A stretch of 64,000 nt of DNA from Pyrocephalus nanus (lineage: Eukaryota > Chordata > Aves > Passeriformes > Tyrannidae), in contig CM076277.1 of the NCBI GenBank assembly GCA_038380795.1, positions 3,997,501-4,061,500 of the forward strand, read 5' to 3'. Shown here piece by piece: positions 24,001 to 37,490 of the stretch. How positions within the stretch are numbered: position 1 is the first letter of the stretch; each line of letters opens with the position of its first letter. A model generated the notes under the pieces. It saw only the letters and a list, made by a program, of their open reading frames with translations. It ran no database searches and was not told the origin of the DNA. A program made the position numbers and the translations under genes.

Positions 24001-27000
24001 CTTTCTGGACCACGAGAAATTCCCTGCATCTACAGTGGTTTGTTAGGAGTTGTCAAGGGAAGAACTGGCACTGATGAGCTGCAGTCTTGGCTGCTGCGTG
24101 GAGATCTTGGTGTTTTCCTTTGTTGCTCTGAGCTCCTTGGTGGCACGAGAAGAAAATGATGTCAGTGTGTTTGACATTTCTAATAGGGAAGCACAGTAGC
24201 AATGGCTCTGTTTTTTTCCCAACAAATCTGATAAAGAGGAAGCCCTAGTGAAGCTCTCATGCCCAGGAAGAATCAAGATGTGCAGTTTACCCACTGCTTT
24301 TTCATGTCATTACATAATTGTTTTAGCAGCTTTGCTCCTAACGGGCTCCACACAACATCTCTGTGACCAAATTATTTGCTGGGATTTAACACAGTGCTCT
24401 CTAAACAGAGTATCTGTGAACATAATCCTTAATGATGTGCTGGGGGCACACACTGCTTGTGGAAGTCTTGCCTGTGATTAATCAATTAAGAATAAGATAA
24501 ACTCGACAGTGGTTCCTCTGTTTTGGTAGACGATTCAAAACCTGCCGAGGCTGAACGTGCATCTGTATTTGTTTGCTGTTCCACAAAGGAGTTTCAGTGT
24601 TGTCTCAGATCAGATAGACAGAAATAAAATACTCTCCAGGTGTTGCTGTGCAGAGCATGTCCTTTGACAGCACCTGTTTTTTTGAGAAAGCTGCCTTTTT
24701 GTACCAGTAATAATATTTACTGGACAGGCCAGGACAGCAGTGATTTTTACACTCCTCCCAAACAGTCTGTGTGTAGGTGGTTAAGAGACTGTGTTCTGTG
24801 TTTGCTGGTCTCTCTCTGTTACTGTGCTGTTGTCAGGATGAGTCCTGGAGAAGAGTGGTGGAATTGCCTTGTGGTCAGGGGATCTGTTTTTACAAGTCTG
24901 AATTCACGTGCTGTGTAGATGAGAAAACCAGAACAGAAACTCTGACCCATGAAGTGTCCTGGTGGACAATATTGATCCCCTTAGACCTGCTTGTTGTGTG
25001 TCTTCACAGCAAAATGCACTCAAGAGTTGGCATCATGTGCAGTTCATGTCTCTCACCCACTCCCCAGATAAGCAGAGTGAAATAATAGCGAAAATATTGA
25101 CAGCTTTTATTTAGTTTTCATGTTCCATATTAACTGTTGGAAGAGAAAGGTGGCATTTGAGAAGATAGAGATGTATTTTATTTTTAATGTAGTTACCTTC
25201 AGGAAATGTGGGAGCCCCTGCTGATAATGTTTCTGGGAGTTCATACTGAAAAAGGGCAATTATTAATTTATAGGACAACCACTTTCCCCTGCATCCTCTA
25301 CTCACCTAAAGGGATGCAGGATTTGGGCAGAGCACTCTGTGACATGGTTAGGATAGCCTTTAGCAATATGACAATCTCTAAATGTACTGTTTATAAATAT
25401 TTCTGCATATAAATTAGTGATTATAAATATTGCCAGCAGCCAGAAACAGTCTGATACAACCCATTCAGCCTTGTCTGCCCCTCAGAGAGCCATTGTTTGT
25501 TGAGGAAGGTAACAGATGAGGTGACAGAGCTCTTTTCTGAGGTGGCACTTGTTTTTCCTACTTGCCATTGCAAGCAGACATGTCCCTGGATTTAAATGTA
25601 GAGGAAGATATGTTGCCTTCTGTTCAACAGCTTTTCCTTTTCACACTCGAGTCCCTGGAGAGAAATATGCTTCAGTGGATTGGGAATTTTGCTAGGTATA
25701 AATGCAGCCCTCTGCTATTAAATTAAGTTTAACATCACTGCCAAGAACCTGCTGCATTGAGGGGCCAATGTCACATGTGTGAGGCAGGGACAAGAGATGA
25801 CCATGGAAGAGCTGATGGGTTCCTGCCTTCTTTTCAAAATTTGGAAGCTCAGTTGGTGACTAAATACAGTTTTGTAGCTCGAGAACCTGAATCTCTTTGC
25901 AGATATCTATGTGAAAATCTAAGTTTGACTTGAGTCTGACTTCTAGAGAGATTTCTGGGGTCACCACTTTCATCCAGGACACAAACACTGCAAGAGCCAC
26001 CTGGGCTGTTGAATTTCTACAGCAGACTTACAGGTTGATAATTAGTTTTCCTTGTCTTTAAACTAAAACTGGCTTTTCTTCCCTATTTTCTTGGTTTGTA
26101 GCTGTGCTCCCTGGCCAGCACAACTCCCTGGAAATGTTTCCGTTTCTTTAGCCTCTTTTGGGTGTTGCAAACACTGCAGAGGGAGAACCTATGTGTGGGA
26201 CCTTGTGTTGTACCCAAGTGTCTCTAACATAAGTGTTTCTGGCAGCCCTGTTCTCAGTTCATTGATTTTTGTCAATGTGATAGTAAAACTAAAAGTAACT
26301 GTGCTAGAGAGTGAAAAGGGGGTGAACAAAAAGCCCACGAACCTCCCAGTGTCTGAAACTAAGCATGTCCTTGTTGCTGTGAGAGTGGGAAGAGTCCTCT
26401 GTCTGCAGATGAGTTCTGTGAGCAGCAGGTCATGCAGACATCAAGGAGTATGAAATAATGACTCTGTGTCAGAGTGTGGCTTGTGCTCTTGTACTTCCAT
26501 TACTCCTCTTCCCACTCAGAGTGCTCATTGTACCGTACTCCTAACATGATAAACACATCTGGAATGAAAATGCTTAGCTGTACCCTAATTACAGGAGATG
26601 CTAATTATAGGAGGTATCCTGAGGTTCTGCTGACGTGCTGAATGAATGCAAAGTGGTCCTTCCCAGAAGAGCTCGTCCCGAGTAATTCTGGCTTGTCTTG
26701 CGTCTGTTCACGTCGGCATTTCGGGGTCAAGCTGTTCCCACGATGGGTATGATTTCACAGGGCATCTCGACCTCTGTGATGCTGTGGTTAGATCTGGCTC
26801 TCCATTCTCATTCTAACAGTCAGCTGAATATTGCAGAGTGCAGGTTATGAATAGTAGCTCTCTCTGGATATCCTAGTGATGATAGTTCACGGGCGGTACG
26901 TAGTAGGTGGACGTCATCTGGGAAGGTAGATGGAGTTGTGAGAAATACCTGTGTAAACTAATACTTCTGGAGGGAGTTGGCCTGCCTTGTTCATAGACAT

Positions 27001-27660
27001 TTCAGCTGAACGTTGTGAGCAGTAAAAACTTGTCAGTGAAAAGGTGTTGTCAGCCTCGCTCTTTTACAGCATCCTGTGCTTCCCTGGCCCTTCGTCACGT
27101 GCTGCTCACGTTGGGTTCGTGTGACTCAATTCAGAGAAACAGAGTAAAAAAGACTTAACAGGTCACTTTTGGCCTTGCAGGGCCAACATTAGGGAGACAG
27201 GGGATGAGTTGGATGCAGCCTGGCACTTGGGGAAGGAGTGGCTTTGTGAGGCTGTTCGTGCAGAGGTTGGGTGTTCCAACCAGAGCAGCTCCCACAAGCA
27301 CCCCGACGTCAGCGAGGTTTTCCCCTCTCCATCACCTGAGAATTTTCCACGTTTTCTTCGCCAACTGCAGTGCAACTTATTACTAAATTCAAGCCATTAG
27401 GAGTGGAAGTCTGCAATAGACGTGCAATTTTTAAAAATTGCTTAAAAATAAGATCGTAATTAGATCGGCAGGAGGCAATTTTAAGAAAAATTTACTGCGC
27501 CATGAAAACTAATAGAACCTTGATGCAATATTCAAAGTGCCTGGCCTGGTTTAAGTTATGCTGGTTTTCTCCAGAAATGGCCCATAAAGATTTATATTAT
27601 TTTAGAGTTTTAATTAGCTAAGCATGTAAACTAAAATAAATAAGGGTTTTGGAGACATTC

Positions 27661-27672
27661 GGGGGGGGGGGG
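27661..27672. repeat. G homopolymer (12)
   Basis: Twelve consecutive G followed by aagaaaag. This is a simple repeat with some potential for G-quadruplex formation on the + strand, in an otherwise AT-rich block. Confidence 0.9.
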
Positions 27673-28651
27673 AAGAAAAGACAATATAAATGTTCATTCT
27701 AATTCTTATTTATAGGAAGAGTAAATATTCCCTTTGATGTTAAATCACCTTTTCTTCTTCTCACTCAATCCATGAATTTTCTCTCTGTTAACAGAACCTT
27801 GGGATTTTATTCCCAACACTTTGGCCCTGTCATTCTGCTTTATTAAACTGGCAGTTTGTTTGAACACTTCAGTTACTCATTAAATTTTGCATTTTCTCTC
27901 GCTGTATTAATCACTGCTTTTTACGAACTGGGAATGCAAATGATCCCTTTGCCATCTACGCTGTGGGATAATTTGCCTTTGTAAGAGGCTCCTCAGCATT
28001 TCATGCAGTTTTCCTAGTCTTGTAGTAAGCGGGAGGTTTTTTTCCCTTCACTATAAGATTTACTTTGGATCCTGCTTTTTTACTATCGTTTTCCACAAAG
28101 CAATTCCCCCCAAAGTCAGATTTTCATAAAGCTAACAGTCCTGTTTATGTGCTGCTCTGGTATTAAACTGTGTGTATGCAAATGGCAAAATGCAAATGTG
28201 GGTGTGTGTTAAACGAGCCACTCTGTGGCTGGGGGAGAGCAGTTGCTTCCATCAAATCCCCAAGCATTCCAAGCATGTACAGGCAGATGGAAACTGGCTT
28301 AAGTCCCCTGTGAAAATTTAGCTCCCAGAGATCAATAATGTGTGTATGTGCCTCACATGAGGCACAACGAGCCTGTTTATTCCATTTATTCCATTGTTGA
28401 TACCAAGTCCCGTGGTCTGACACAGTATCAGCAGCCAGGTGGCGTGGGGAGGGCACATCACCTTTCTCTGGGTGTTTTGCACTTGGGTATTCACAGATTT
28501 TCTCATGAATGCTTTGTAGTGGTGAGCTCCATAAGAAATGGGCTTCCTGTGTCAAGAGCTGGGGAAGGGAATCCAGTGCTCCAGGGGAGGTGGCGGGCTT
28601 GGGATCATGTGGGCTTCTCATTCCTTGCCACAGCTGAGGAGCATGAGGAAA

Positions 28652-28810
28652 GAATCACAGAATATCCTCATTGGAAGGGATACACAAGATCACAGAGTCC
28701 AACCCCTGGCCCTGCACAGACACCCCAGCAATCCCACCCTGTCCCTCAGAGCGTTGTCCAAACGCTCCCTGAGCTCTGGCAGCCTTGGGGAGCCTGTTCA
28801 GGGCCCCACC
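28652..28810 (-). repeat. CR1 LINE 3'-end fragment
   Basis: Antisense CR1 of about 160 bp. It runs from agaatcacagaatatcctca through agagtccaacccctggccct and gtccaaacgctccctgagct to ttggggagcctgttcagggc. The wording marks a different CR1 subfamily from the 35-39 kb cluster. Frames at 28342-29092 partly read through it. Confidence 0.85.
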
Positions 28811-30464
28811 ATCATTTCTTGGAGAAGTGCTGTTATTTATCACCAGTGCTGTGCCCACCTGGTCCCACTGGTGCTCCAGCAGAACTGTGGTGTTAGCAGC
28901 CCATGCCACTGTCCCACTGTAACTCCAGCTGTAGGGAATCTGGCACTGATGGAGATGAAGTTTAGGGAATGTTGGTGTGTGCACATGGGTGCCCCAGGGA
29001 TGCTCTCAGACTGCTGTAATTTCTGTAGCAGCACAATTTGTCTGGGTTTATCACTGAAGATTCAGTCTAGGTCTGAGAAACACCAAACCTGAAAGACTTG
29101 AGCAGCTTCCCTGTGAAGCAGCAAGCTTCCCTTGGCAAATGGTTGTGATGTAGAAAACACCAGTGTTTTTAGGACTGAGAGCTACACTCAAACGTTCTCT
29201 GTGGTAACCTGACCTCCATGGAATAGTTCAGGTTTGCTCTCTGTTTCCCAGGGCTGAGAGCTGTGCAACAAAGGCACCACGTGTTTCCTGTAAGGACAAA
29301 ACCCACTGACTGGGGGGCCCAGGAGCCAGAGGACAATTAGGTTTCATTGCTTGGGAGGGACAGAGTGGGTAAGAATGACCAGAACTGTGATAGATTGAAA
29401 GAGGGAAGAGGCTTCTCTTGAAGTGCCAAAAGATTGAGTTGTGTCAGACCAACTGGTTTTATTTTGCTGAAGGAGTGACTGGAGAGCAGCACCGAGAGCT
29501 GCCTCCTCTGCACCCACCAGGCTCTGTGTGTTGTGTGTATGAGCAAAACAGATCAAAACACACTTAGGCTGCTGCGTCTTTCAGCAACATCTTTCATGCA
29601 AATTGTGGCTTTTTTTTCAATAAATTACCCTTAATTTGAATCAATAAAAAAATCTGCCTTTCCATTACTGTATGATGACTCTCTCTGGCTCCCCAGTGAA
29701 TTCATAAATCTGTTTCATGTTCAAGCTTCCAAATTACTTTGATAAGAAACAAGGCAAAGCAGTATAAACTAAGTTTTCTGCGTGACTTTTCAGGGCCAGG
29801 TGTCTGCACTCTAATTTGCCACATTTTGATGCTCCCCTGCTTGTGCTTTAGATGTGGGAGCCTAAGTTGAGTCTCATTCAAATTCATGTTCTTGTTATTG
29901 CTATTCAGAGTCTGAATACTTGTTGGTGAAAAGCTCCAATACTACAGTAAGTCCAGGAGCAGCTGCTAAGTCTATTTAAAATATATTTTGTAGCAAGCTC
30001 AAAATGTCAATAAAAGATCTTTTTTCCTTCTATAAAATGCCCTGATATTTTTTGAGGGGGGCTAAGTTTAGGCAGCAGCCACCTGTAGGTATTTTGTTTA
30101 CCTTTTAGATCTGGGTAAACAGAATATTTGTATTCTTCTTGTTTGAAACCTGTTGCCATCTTCAACTGATTTACCAGATTTGGAGAACTCATATCAGGGG
30201 TCTGTAAAATCTTGAAGTCAGCCTAGAAAAGCCTGTCACAAAATACCTTATTCACAGCTTTGATATGTCCAATAACAAGCAATTATTTTCATGTTCTTAG
30301 AGGCTGAACCACTCTAGGCTTTGAGGTTGAAACCATGAATCACTTGAGACAATCAGAAAATACAGGCTTGCGCTGATCAAGGGCTTTTTTTGTTGAAATT
30401 ACAGCTCAAGCTTGACCACAAATAGACATCCCTTTTTTAATGCTGGCTTTTAGACTTTTGAAGT

Positions 30465-30504
30465 CTGTATTGTGGGTCCATCCTCTGTATTGTGAGGACA
30501 TCCT
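30465..30504. repeat. 20-bp tandem duplication
   Basis: Two adjacent 20-bp units, ctgtattgtgggtccatcct and ctgtattgtgaggacatcct, differ at a few positions. It is a minor intronic tandem repeat. Confidence 0.85.
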
Positions 30505-33487
30505 CTACCCATTTTGATTTGTGGAAGCCCCTGGACTACTTCCTTCCCCTGAAATGTTTTTCATGCAGGTGCAAACCACTGCACAGCAAATTTAACTATC
30601 CTGGCTGGCTTGTTTTTCTTAGTCACCTTTAAAATTGCCTGCAGAGTGTCAGACGTCCAGAGGGGGAAAAATAAAATAAATAAATGATGTTAAGGTTTGG
30701 TAAGTGTACTCTGGATGGATGAAGGGGAATGTGGCGTTAGAATGATTTGCTGCATGAATCACTGGGACTAAATATCCTTTACATACTTGCCTGTGGTTGC
30801 AAAAGTCTGGATTCAGAGCCTGAGGGGGCTCTGCTGCCTTTTGCTCCCACTGCCCTGCTGCAGTCACTGCAGTGTGGGAGGCAGGATCAGGGTTACAGTG
30901 ATTGGAGAGATGGGACAGTGTGGGAGAGAGTGCTAAAAGAAGTGCCATAAAGAGGGAGGAAATATTTTCTTCCTCATCAGAGAAGACATCCAGGGTTTCT
31001 TGTTTTGTGGCCCTCTAATTGTGCTTTGTAATTGAAACCTAATGAAGTACATTTTGGACAGTGCCCGAGCCTTTCAGGCTTAGTTTTATTCTGTGATTCC
31101 CAGCATGCAAAGCCCAAACCTACATCTGCAGCAATTAACCTCGTTCACCTCCTCACCATGACACGTTAGAAGCTCTGGGCTTGCTCTGGTTGCTCATCAA
31201 GGCGCTGCTGCTCTGCCTCTGCCACCCCCTCCAGCCCCGTGTCCAGAGCTGGCAGGGATGTGCTGTTGGGCACCACGGCTTTCCCTGGCCCTGTGTGACA
31301 GTGGCACCGAGGGGAAAACCTGTTCCCTTCTGCTTGTGCCCCCTCAAAACACTTCAGGAGTTATGGGGGAGGGAGGGAATGGAGGTTTTTGTGCCAAAAA
31401 GGGCAGACTTGGTGCGTGTTCCATGTAGTGTTCGTGGACACCAGGAAAGATCCTCACCGAGGTGGAGGGCTGAAATGGGGTATGGCAGCAACTCAAAAGA
31501 GTTGAGGTATGGTTTTTATAGCTATCCAACTCCTTATTTATAAAGCAGAGGTGGAGCCAGTCAGACCAATCTGACAGCTCAGTGCTTGATTTTACAGCTC
31601 ATTAGTGAAAGGGAAGGAGAAGCAGAGCAAGATTATCCTAAAAGGGGAGTTTGGAATAATAAATTGGACCATTTTAAACTTTATCTTTTGGGACTCTTAA
31701 CTCTAATGCCTTTTAATGCCATTTAAAGCAATTCAAAGTATCTTTGGAGCATCACAAGGAATTTGGAGAGCAGTGGAGTGAAGTCTCATTGGAATATTGC
31801 TGGTGGTGGGGACAGCAAAGAAAAGGAGGTTGAACCAATGTAATGGATTATCCAGTGAACACAATTTATGGTTGGCTATATTCCTACAGATGAAGTAACA
31901 GGAAAATCCAATAGGCTATTAAAAAAGGGAACAGACAAGTATCTTTTTTGCACTCCTGTGCGAGACACAAGAGCGAGGAAATGCAATGAAGTACAGCAAG
32001 TGTATAATGCCAAGAGTTTTGCAAAACACTTCTTAAGGTGCAGTTGATATGTTTTCATGTGGATTGGAAGTTGATTACAGGAACATAAAGCCAGAATTGG
32101 AGTTGAGAGGTATCTAAAGATCTTAATAGTTCACTTTTCATTCATAAGGTCTCCACACTGTACCTTCAGAAAACAAAATAATACAACTGAAAAAAAAACC
32201 AAACCTTGCAATGTAAAATGGACCAGAGTGCACATAATACAGTTATTTTTGTGCTAGTCAGTATTTGAGTGAATGCCTGTATTTTCTCAAATTGAATCAA
32301 ACCCAGAAATCAATGTAGCATGGGGAGAAAGGTCTGAGGCTGGATTTAGTTTGTCCTTGTGTGAGCACAACGAATCAGCCTCTGCTCTGCGTGCTGTGTG
32401 AGACCTTTGCTGATGTGGGTCCCTGAGCTGCCCATTTGGAAGTGTATCCCGCTTATTTGACCAGCAGTTATATTTAAAGACAGGTGGATCTCAGTGCTTG
32501 TGCAATCAAGCTGCTTTTGCATTTGTTCTGCTCAAGTTTCTCACTGGAGGCACCACTTTGTGCTGAGATGAGCGGAGACTCCACCAGCTTCCAGCACTCC
32601 CAGGCTACACCCTGGGTCAGTAACTCGGAGTAGGTGAGTGAGGTAACAGCACTCAGGACAGGCAGGATGGGATGGGAGGAGAAGTATTTGGACACTGTGT
32701 GATGATTTCTCTGTTCCCAGTCTGGTGGGATGCAGAGACATAAAGAACAGAAGTATTTTTGCCCAGAGAAAGCAGCTACAAACAGAACATCACACAAGGT
32801 GCAGGGTCATGGTGCATTTTTCCCCCTCCAGTCTTTTTTTCAGTGGGCAAGAGGCTCGTGGGCACTGGCTTTTTAGGCTTTGTCCTCTGAACAACCTGTC
32901 TGGCCACCTCTTTCCAGTGTCCTGTGCCCAGGCTGAGTGAGGTGCCTCCACTGATCCTGCAACACTGGAACGTTGCTTCAGCTTCTGACTTTTGAACACA
33001 TTTTCTGCACTCAGGTTCCTGTGTGTTTTCTCCCTCTACAAAGAGTGTTTAGTTGTTCAATGAGGTGTAGCTCACTTTGAGCTAATGGATAGCTCAGAGA
33101 TACCTTTGTGTGGGAACTCACTTTGATAAAAAAAGAGAAAAAGGAACATTCTTTGGCTGGAATTTTTAACTTGCTTTATGCACTGTGGATTTTACAGCCT
33201 CTGGCTTCTGTGAAAATACAGTTCAGGTGAATAAACCAGAAAAATTACTGTGGCAAACCTGATTGAAGATGACCTTCTCTACGACAGTAATGGGATTTTA
33301 TTCACGTAGCACCTAATGTGTCTGAAAAACTCTGTCCCAGGTATTTACTCTAAAGCAGGTATGTCCTGAGGAACAAACGATGTTTCTCCGAGGTGATGGA
33401 AGATTTTCAGATGTCTTCTGACTTTGGATTCTCCCCAGGACACTGGAAAATCTGGTCCAAGGATTTATTCAAGAGGAAACCATCAGC

Positions 33488-33517
33488 AGTGCCTTTATTC
33501 AGTGCCTTTATTCAGTG
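33488..33517. repeat. 13-bp tandem repeat
   Basis: Two exact copies of agtgcctttattc followed by a partial third unit. It is a minor intronic tandem repeat. Confidence 0.9.
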
Positions 33518-35371
33518 AGCACTGGGAAATCTTTTAAAGGCTCTGTTATATCAGGCACAAGATTCCTTCTTTCTGATGGCATATTTTGATCAGAGGGAAA
33601 AGCACATGCCCCGTGCCCCTGAGTGAGGGAGGGAGCAGGAGCTTTCCAGCAAGGGTGGGAAGAAGGAGTATGTTGTGTGAGGATTAGGAGTTCATGGGTT
33701 TAGGGGAATTGAATGGCTTTTTCTGTGAAACCATGGAATAAATCCCATAAGTTTTAGGTGATGTCAAACGTATCTGGTTGAGATGTAGAAGAGAAAGATT
33801 CAGAGAGGTTTTTGGGACTGGGGCAGTGGCTACTCCCCCCTCAGACTTGGCTCCTGTGCTGCTCAGAGGTAGGATTTGGGGTGCTCTACCTGTGCCTGTC
33901 CTCCCCTTCTCCACATCCCCACATCCACCCCCATGGAAGGGCCTGGATCCTTCCCCTTTATCCCACTGTTCCAGCAGGAACAGCGAACTCTGCAAATCCC
34001 AGCTGAGCAATATTCATGAGAACCTCAACCTTGTCTACCTTTGCAGAGCTACTCAGGAAAATACGTTCCATCTTGCTATAAATACTAATACTCAACACAG
34101 CATCTTAATCACTAAATTCCAAGTGAATATTTTGCATATAAACATTTATTTTCTTCACTCTGTTATCTGGCTCAAAGCTGACCATTTTTCTGCGAGAATG
34201 TTGCAGGAGCAACTTGGCTTTTTTGCTGGCTGAAGCAGTTCAGGAGGATTTATTTGCTATTACTTAGGGCATTAAAACAAGGTTTTGTACAATGGCTTCA
34301 GGAGGAATTTCTTGCCCTCTTATTTATGGCAGGAGTGCATTAGTGGGGGCTGGGTTGGCTTATCTTTTTTTTTTTTTAAGGCTGAGTTAGACTTGCAGCA
34401 GTTTTCAAAATCTTTGCAACTGGACAACCTGTATTTTTGGGAATTAAGCTGGAAGAAAGGCTGAAGGTATTAATTTTAAAAAATAGGAAAGTGGGTTTGT
34501 AAATTGCACAGCCTATTTTCATCCTTCCCTTACACCATACAGCATTTTTTTTTTATCTTTCTGGTGAGAAAAAATCCAAAGGTGGGACAACTTGATGGTT
34601 TAACTTGAGAGACAGCTGTAAAAACTGCACTCAGAGTCATTGTTTTAACACACAAAGCCAAAAAATGGTTGTGCTTGGTGCAGACAATCAGATTATTTGA
34701 TGATTAACAAAGCATGATCACTCTCATATGTTATTCATGGGTATTTGGGGTTTGAGATGTTTTCAGTTCTTCTTTAAGTCTGAAAATTGGAAGATCCAGG
34801 CCAAAAAGAAAGGACCAAAAAAATCAAAACAGAAAGGTAAAGTTTGATTTAGGGATGTTTGTGTGAAAGAGGAAAGATAGGCCAAACATTGTGTCTGGAG
34901 GATGTACAAGTGAGTTCTCATCCTCAATCCTCTGAAATTCCTTCACTGAAGAAGAATTTTAAATTTTTTATGTGAGTGTTCACAGGTTGATCTTGGGATA
35001 AGGAAGGAGCTCAGGGCTTGGTTCAATTATCTTCTGCTTTTGAGATGAGAAAGTAGAAATGCACTTAAGATTCCCTTGGCAGAAAAGGAAGTAAATGTGT
35101 GTGAGAGGTTTGCTGGGCTCAGAATATTGGCTTAGATGCTTCCAGCTGGTTTTCCTGTACAAAGTGTTCCTCTTGCTGTCAGTCCCTGGCTGGTGTGTAT
35201 TCAGGTGTGCAGCCAGACTTTTTATGGGGTTTGTGTCTTAAGAATATTAAGACCTTTGTAAGACCTTCCATGTGGCCGGGTTTGGGGGTTAAGTTCTGAT
35301 CTGACCAGTCTGTGCTGCTCTTGCTTCTGTGTTGGTCACCTTCAGCCTGTGGCAGGGTTGATCATTTTGAG

Positions 35372-35629
35372 AGAACCACAGAATGGTTTGGGTTGGAAGG
35401 GACTGTAAAGATCCTCTCATTCCACCCCCTGCCATGGGCAGGGACACCTTCCGCTAGCCCAGGTTGCTCCAAGCCCTGTCCAACCTGGCCTTGGACACTT
35501 CCAGGGATGGGGAAGCCACAGCTTCTCTGTGCCAGGGCCTGCCTGCCCTCACAGTCAAGAATTTCTTCTAATATCTAAATCTACCCTCCCTCAGTTTAAA
35601 CCCATTCCCCCTTGTCCTGTCATGGTAAC
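35372..35629 (-). repeat. CR1 LINE 3'-end fragment
   Basis: Antisense CR1 of about 258 bp. The order is gaatggtttgggttggaagg, cccctgccatgggcagggac, ttggacacttccagggatgg and agccacagcttctctg, then a diverged aagaatttcttctaatatct block ending cattcccccttgtcctgtca. It belongs to the same subfamily as the + strand copy that begins about 380 bp downstream, giving an inverted pair. Confidence 0.92.
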
Positions 35630-36010
35630 AAAAGGTATTTTGTGGAAGCTGGGAACGCGTGCCCTGAATTTCCTGATGTGACACCTTTTCCCCCTCCACC
35701 CTCTACGTGGTAACCCCTTTCAGTAAGTTGCTGAAAAAAGTGCATGCTTTGGTTTGCTTTTTCCACTGGTTATTGTTTCTAACTGGTGAAGCCAGGGTGT
35801 TTCCCAGCATCCCTGTGTGGTTCAGGGCTTGCTTCCCATGTGCCTCCGTTCCCATCATATCCTGCAGGCAGGGCAGGTGGGATGTTTGCTAAGAACTGCA
35901 CTCCTGCTCTCCACAGCCTGCACCCAGAGAGGTTTGTTTTCTTGTAGTGCCTGCAGGTATCAGGTTGATTTGACCATATTGCAGAGGTTGCCTCAAGCAA
36001 TCAGGGGCCA

Positions 36011-36378
36011 ACCTGGAGAAGAGAAGGCTCCAGGGAGAACTTAGAGCACTTTCCACTGCCCAAAGGGACTCCAAGAGAGCAGGAGAGGGACTTTGGAAAA
36101 GGGCCTGGAGTGAGAGGACAAGGGGAAATGCCTTTAAAGTGCCAGAGAGCAGGTTTAGATTGGACATTAGGAAGAAATGCTTCCCTGTGAGGGTGGGGAG
36201 GCCCTGGCACAGGTTGCCCAGAGAAGCTGTGGCTGCCCCATCCCTGGAAGTGTCCAAGGCCAGCTTGGACAGGGCTTGGAGCAACCTGGGCTAGTGGAAG
36301 GTGTCCCTGCCCATGGCAGGGGGTGGGACTGGATGAACTTAAAAGTCCCTTTCAACCCAAACCGTTGTGGGATTCTTT
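36011..36378 (+). repeat. CR1 LINE 3'-end fragment
   Basis: Sense CR1 of about 368 bp, the most complete copy of this subfamily here. It runs from acctggagaagagaaggctc through actccaagagagcaggagag, gtttagattggacattagga and gaggccctggcacaggttgc. It then passes tagtggaaggtgtccctgcc to an altered 3' end (ccgttgtgggattctttga). Frames at 35889-36424 are shadows of it. Confidence 0.93.
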
Positions 36379-37490
36379 GAATGCAGTCACTGATATTGCC
36401 CTCCTTCAAAATCACATTGCACAACAGCCAAGAGGGTTCGTGCCTCTCCTGTTCTCTTCAAGAAAACAAGAAGCTCTGATAATATATGTGAAAAAGATGG
36501 GATTCCTTATGTTCTTCACGTCTTATCTTTCTCACCCAAGTGAGACTTGTGCTGGAATGTGAAGATGGAGGTGAGCTAGACAAAATATTTGCGTTCTTTG
36601 GTGCAAAAACACAGATCTGAGTCCTCCACCTCCAACACTCTTGGCTTTGAACTTGAAATCAAATGTGTAGCCCACATCCCAGCCCCTGGTTGTTTATGAT
36701 TTGCTCTCTGTTTGCTACCAGGAGCTGGAAGTGGCAAATGTTACCACACAGTCATGCTGTAAATAGGAGTGGGGACAGTGCCAGTCTCCATGTGGCTGGG
36801 AACCTGGAGTGGCATCTCTCTTGCAGGAGGGGAATCTCTGTAGCTGCTTAAAATTATATGAAACAACAGTTATGTTTCACCTTTGGAAGGCAAATGGGAA
36901 GATCTTCGGATGTCTGCTGGGACTGTGGTTTGCCAAGATTAAATGTGGAATTAATGGCAGAAAGTAAAGATTTCTGCAGGAAAAGCAGTGTCACAAAAGC
37001 CTGGGCTCTGTCTCGTGGATCTGGACCTGATTTTAGCTGTTGGGTTCAGCTGACAGTGACTTTGTAATTCACTCCCTGTATTGCATCAGCTTCTTAAAAC
37101 ATCAGTAGTTGTCCATGCAGTGGTGCTTTACTGTGGAAGTGTCATTCTGAGAGTGACCTCAAGCTAGAGGCTGTGGGGAAGAAGAGCTGATTTTCATTCT
37201 TCAGTAAGGTTCAGGCTGGGGAAGGTTTTGGCTCATCAGGTTTGAATTCAGAAGTGTTAATTGTCCTTACCCAGCTTAACACCTGGTGCTAAGAGATGTC
37301 CCTGAAGAGGAGGGGCCAATTAAACCTTCCTCCTCAGGCTGGGGAGCAGTGCCTGGGGAGAAGCCAGATCACACTCACTGGTGGTGCTGGGCTCATCTGT
37401 GTAAGGAATAAGCATCTTGTGAATCCTCATTGTCATGTCCAGCTAGAAGGTAGGAAGGGAAGGATGTGGTTGGGAATAGCTATTGAAAAA

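Noticed and set aside
28342..29092. Two overlapping 184-residue open frames
   Set aside because: They run through a CR1 fragment (28652-28810), overlap each other in different frames, have low-complexity composition and show no domain.
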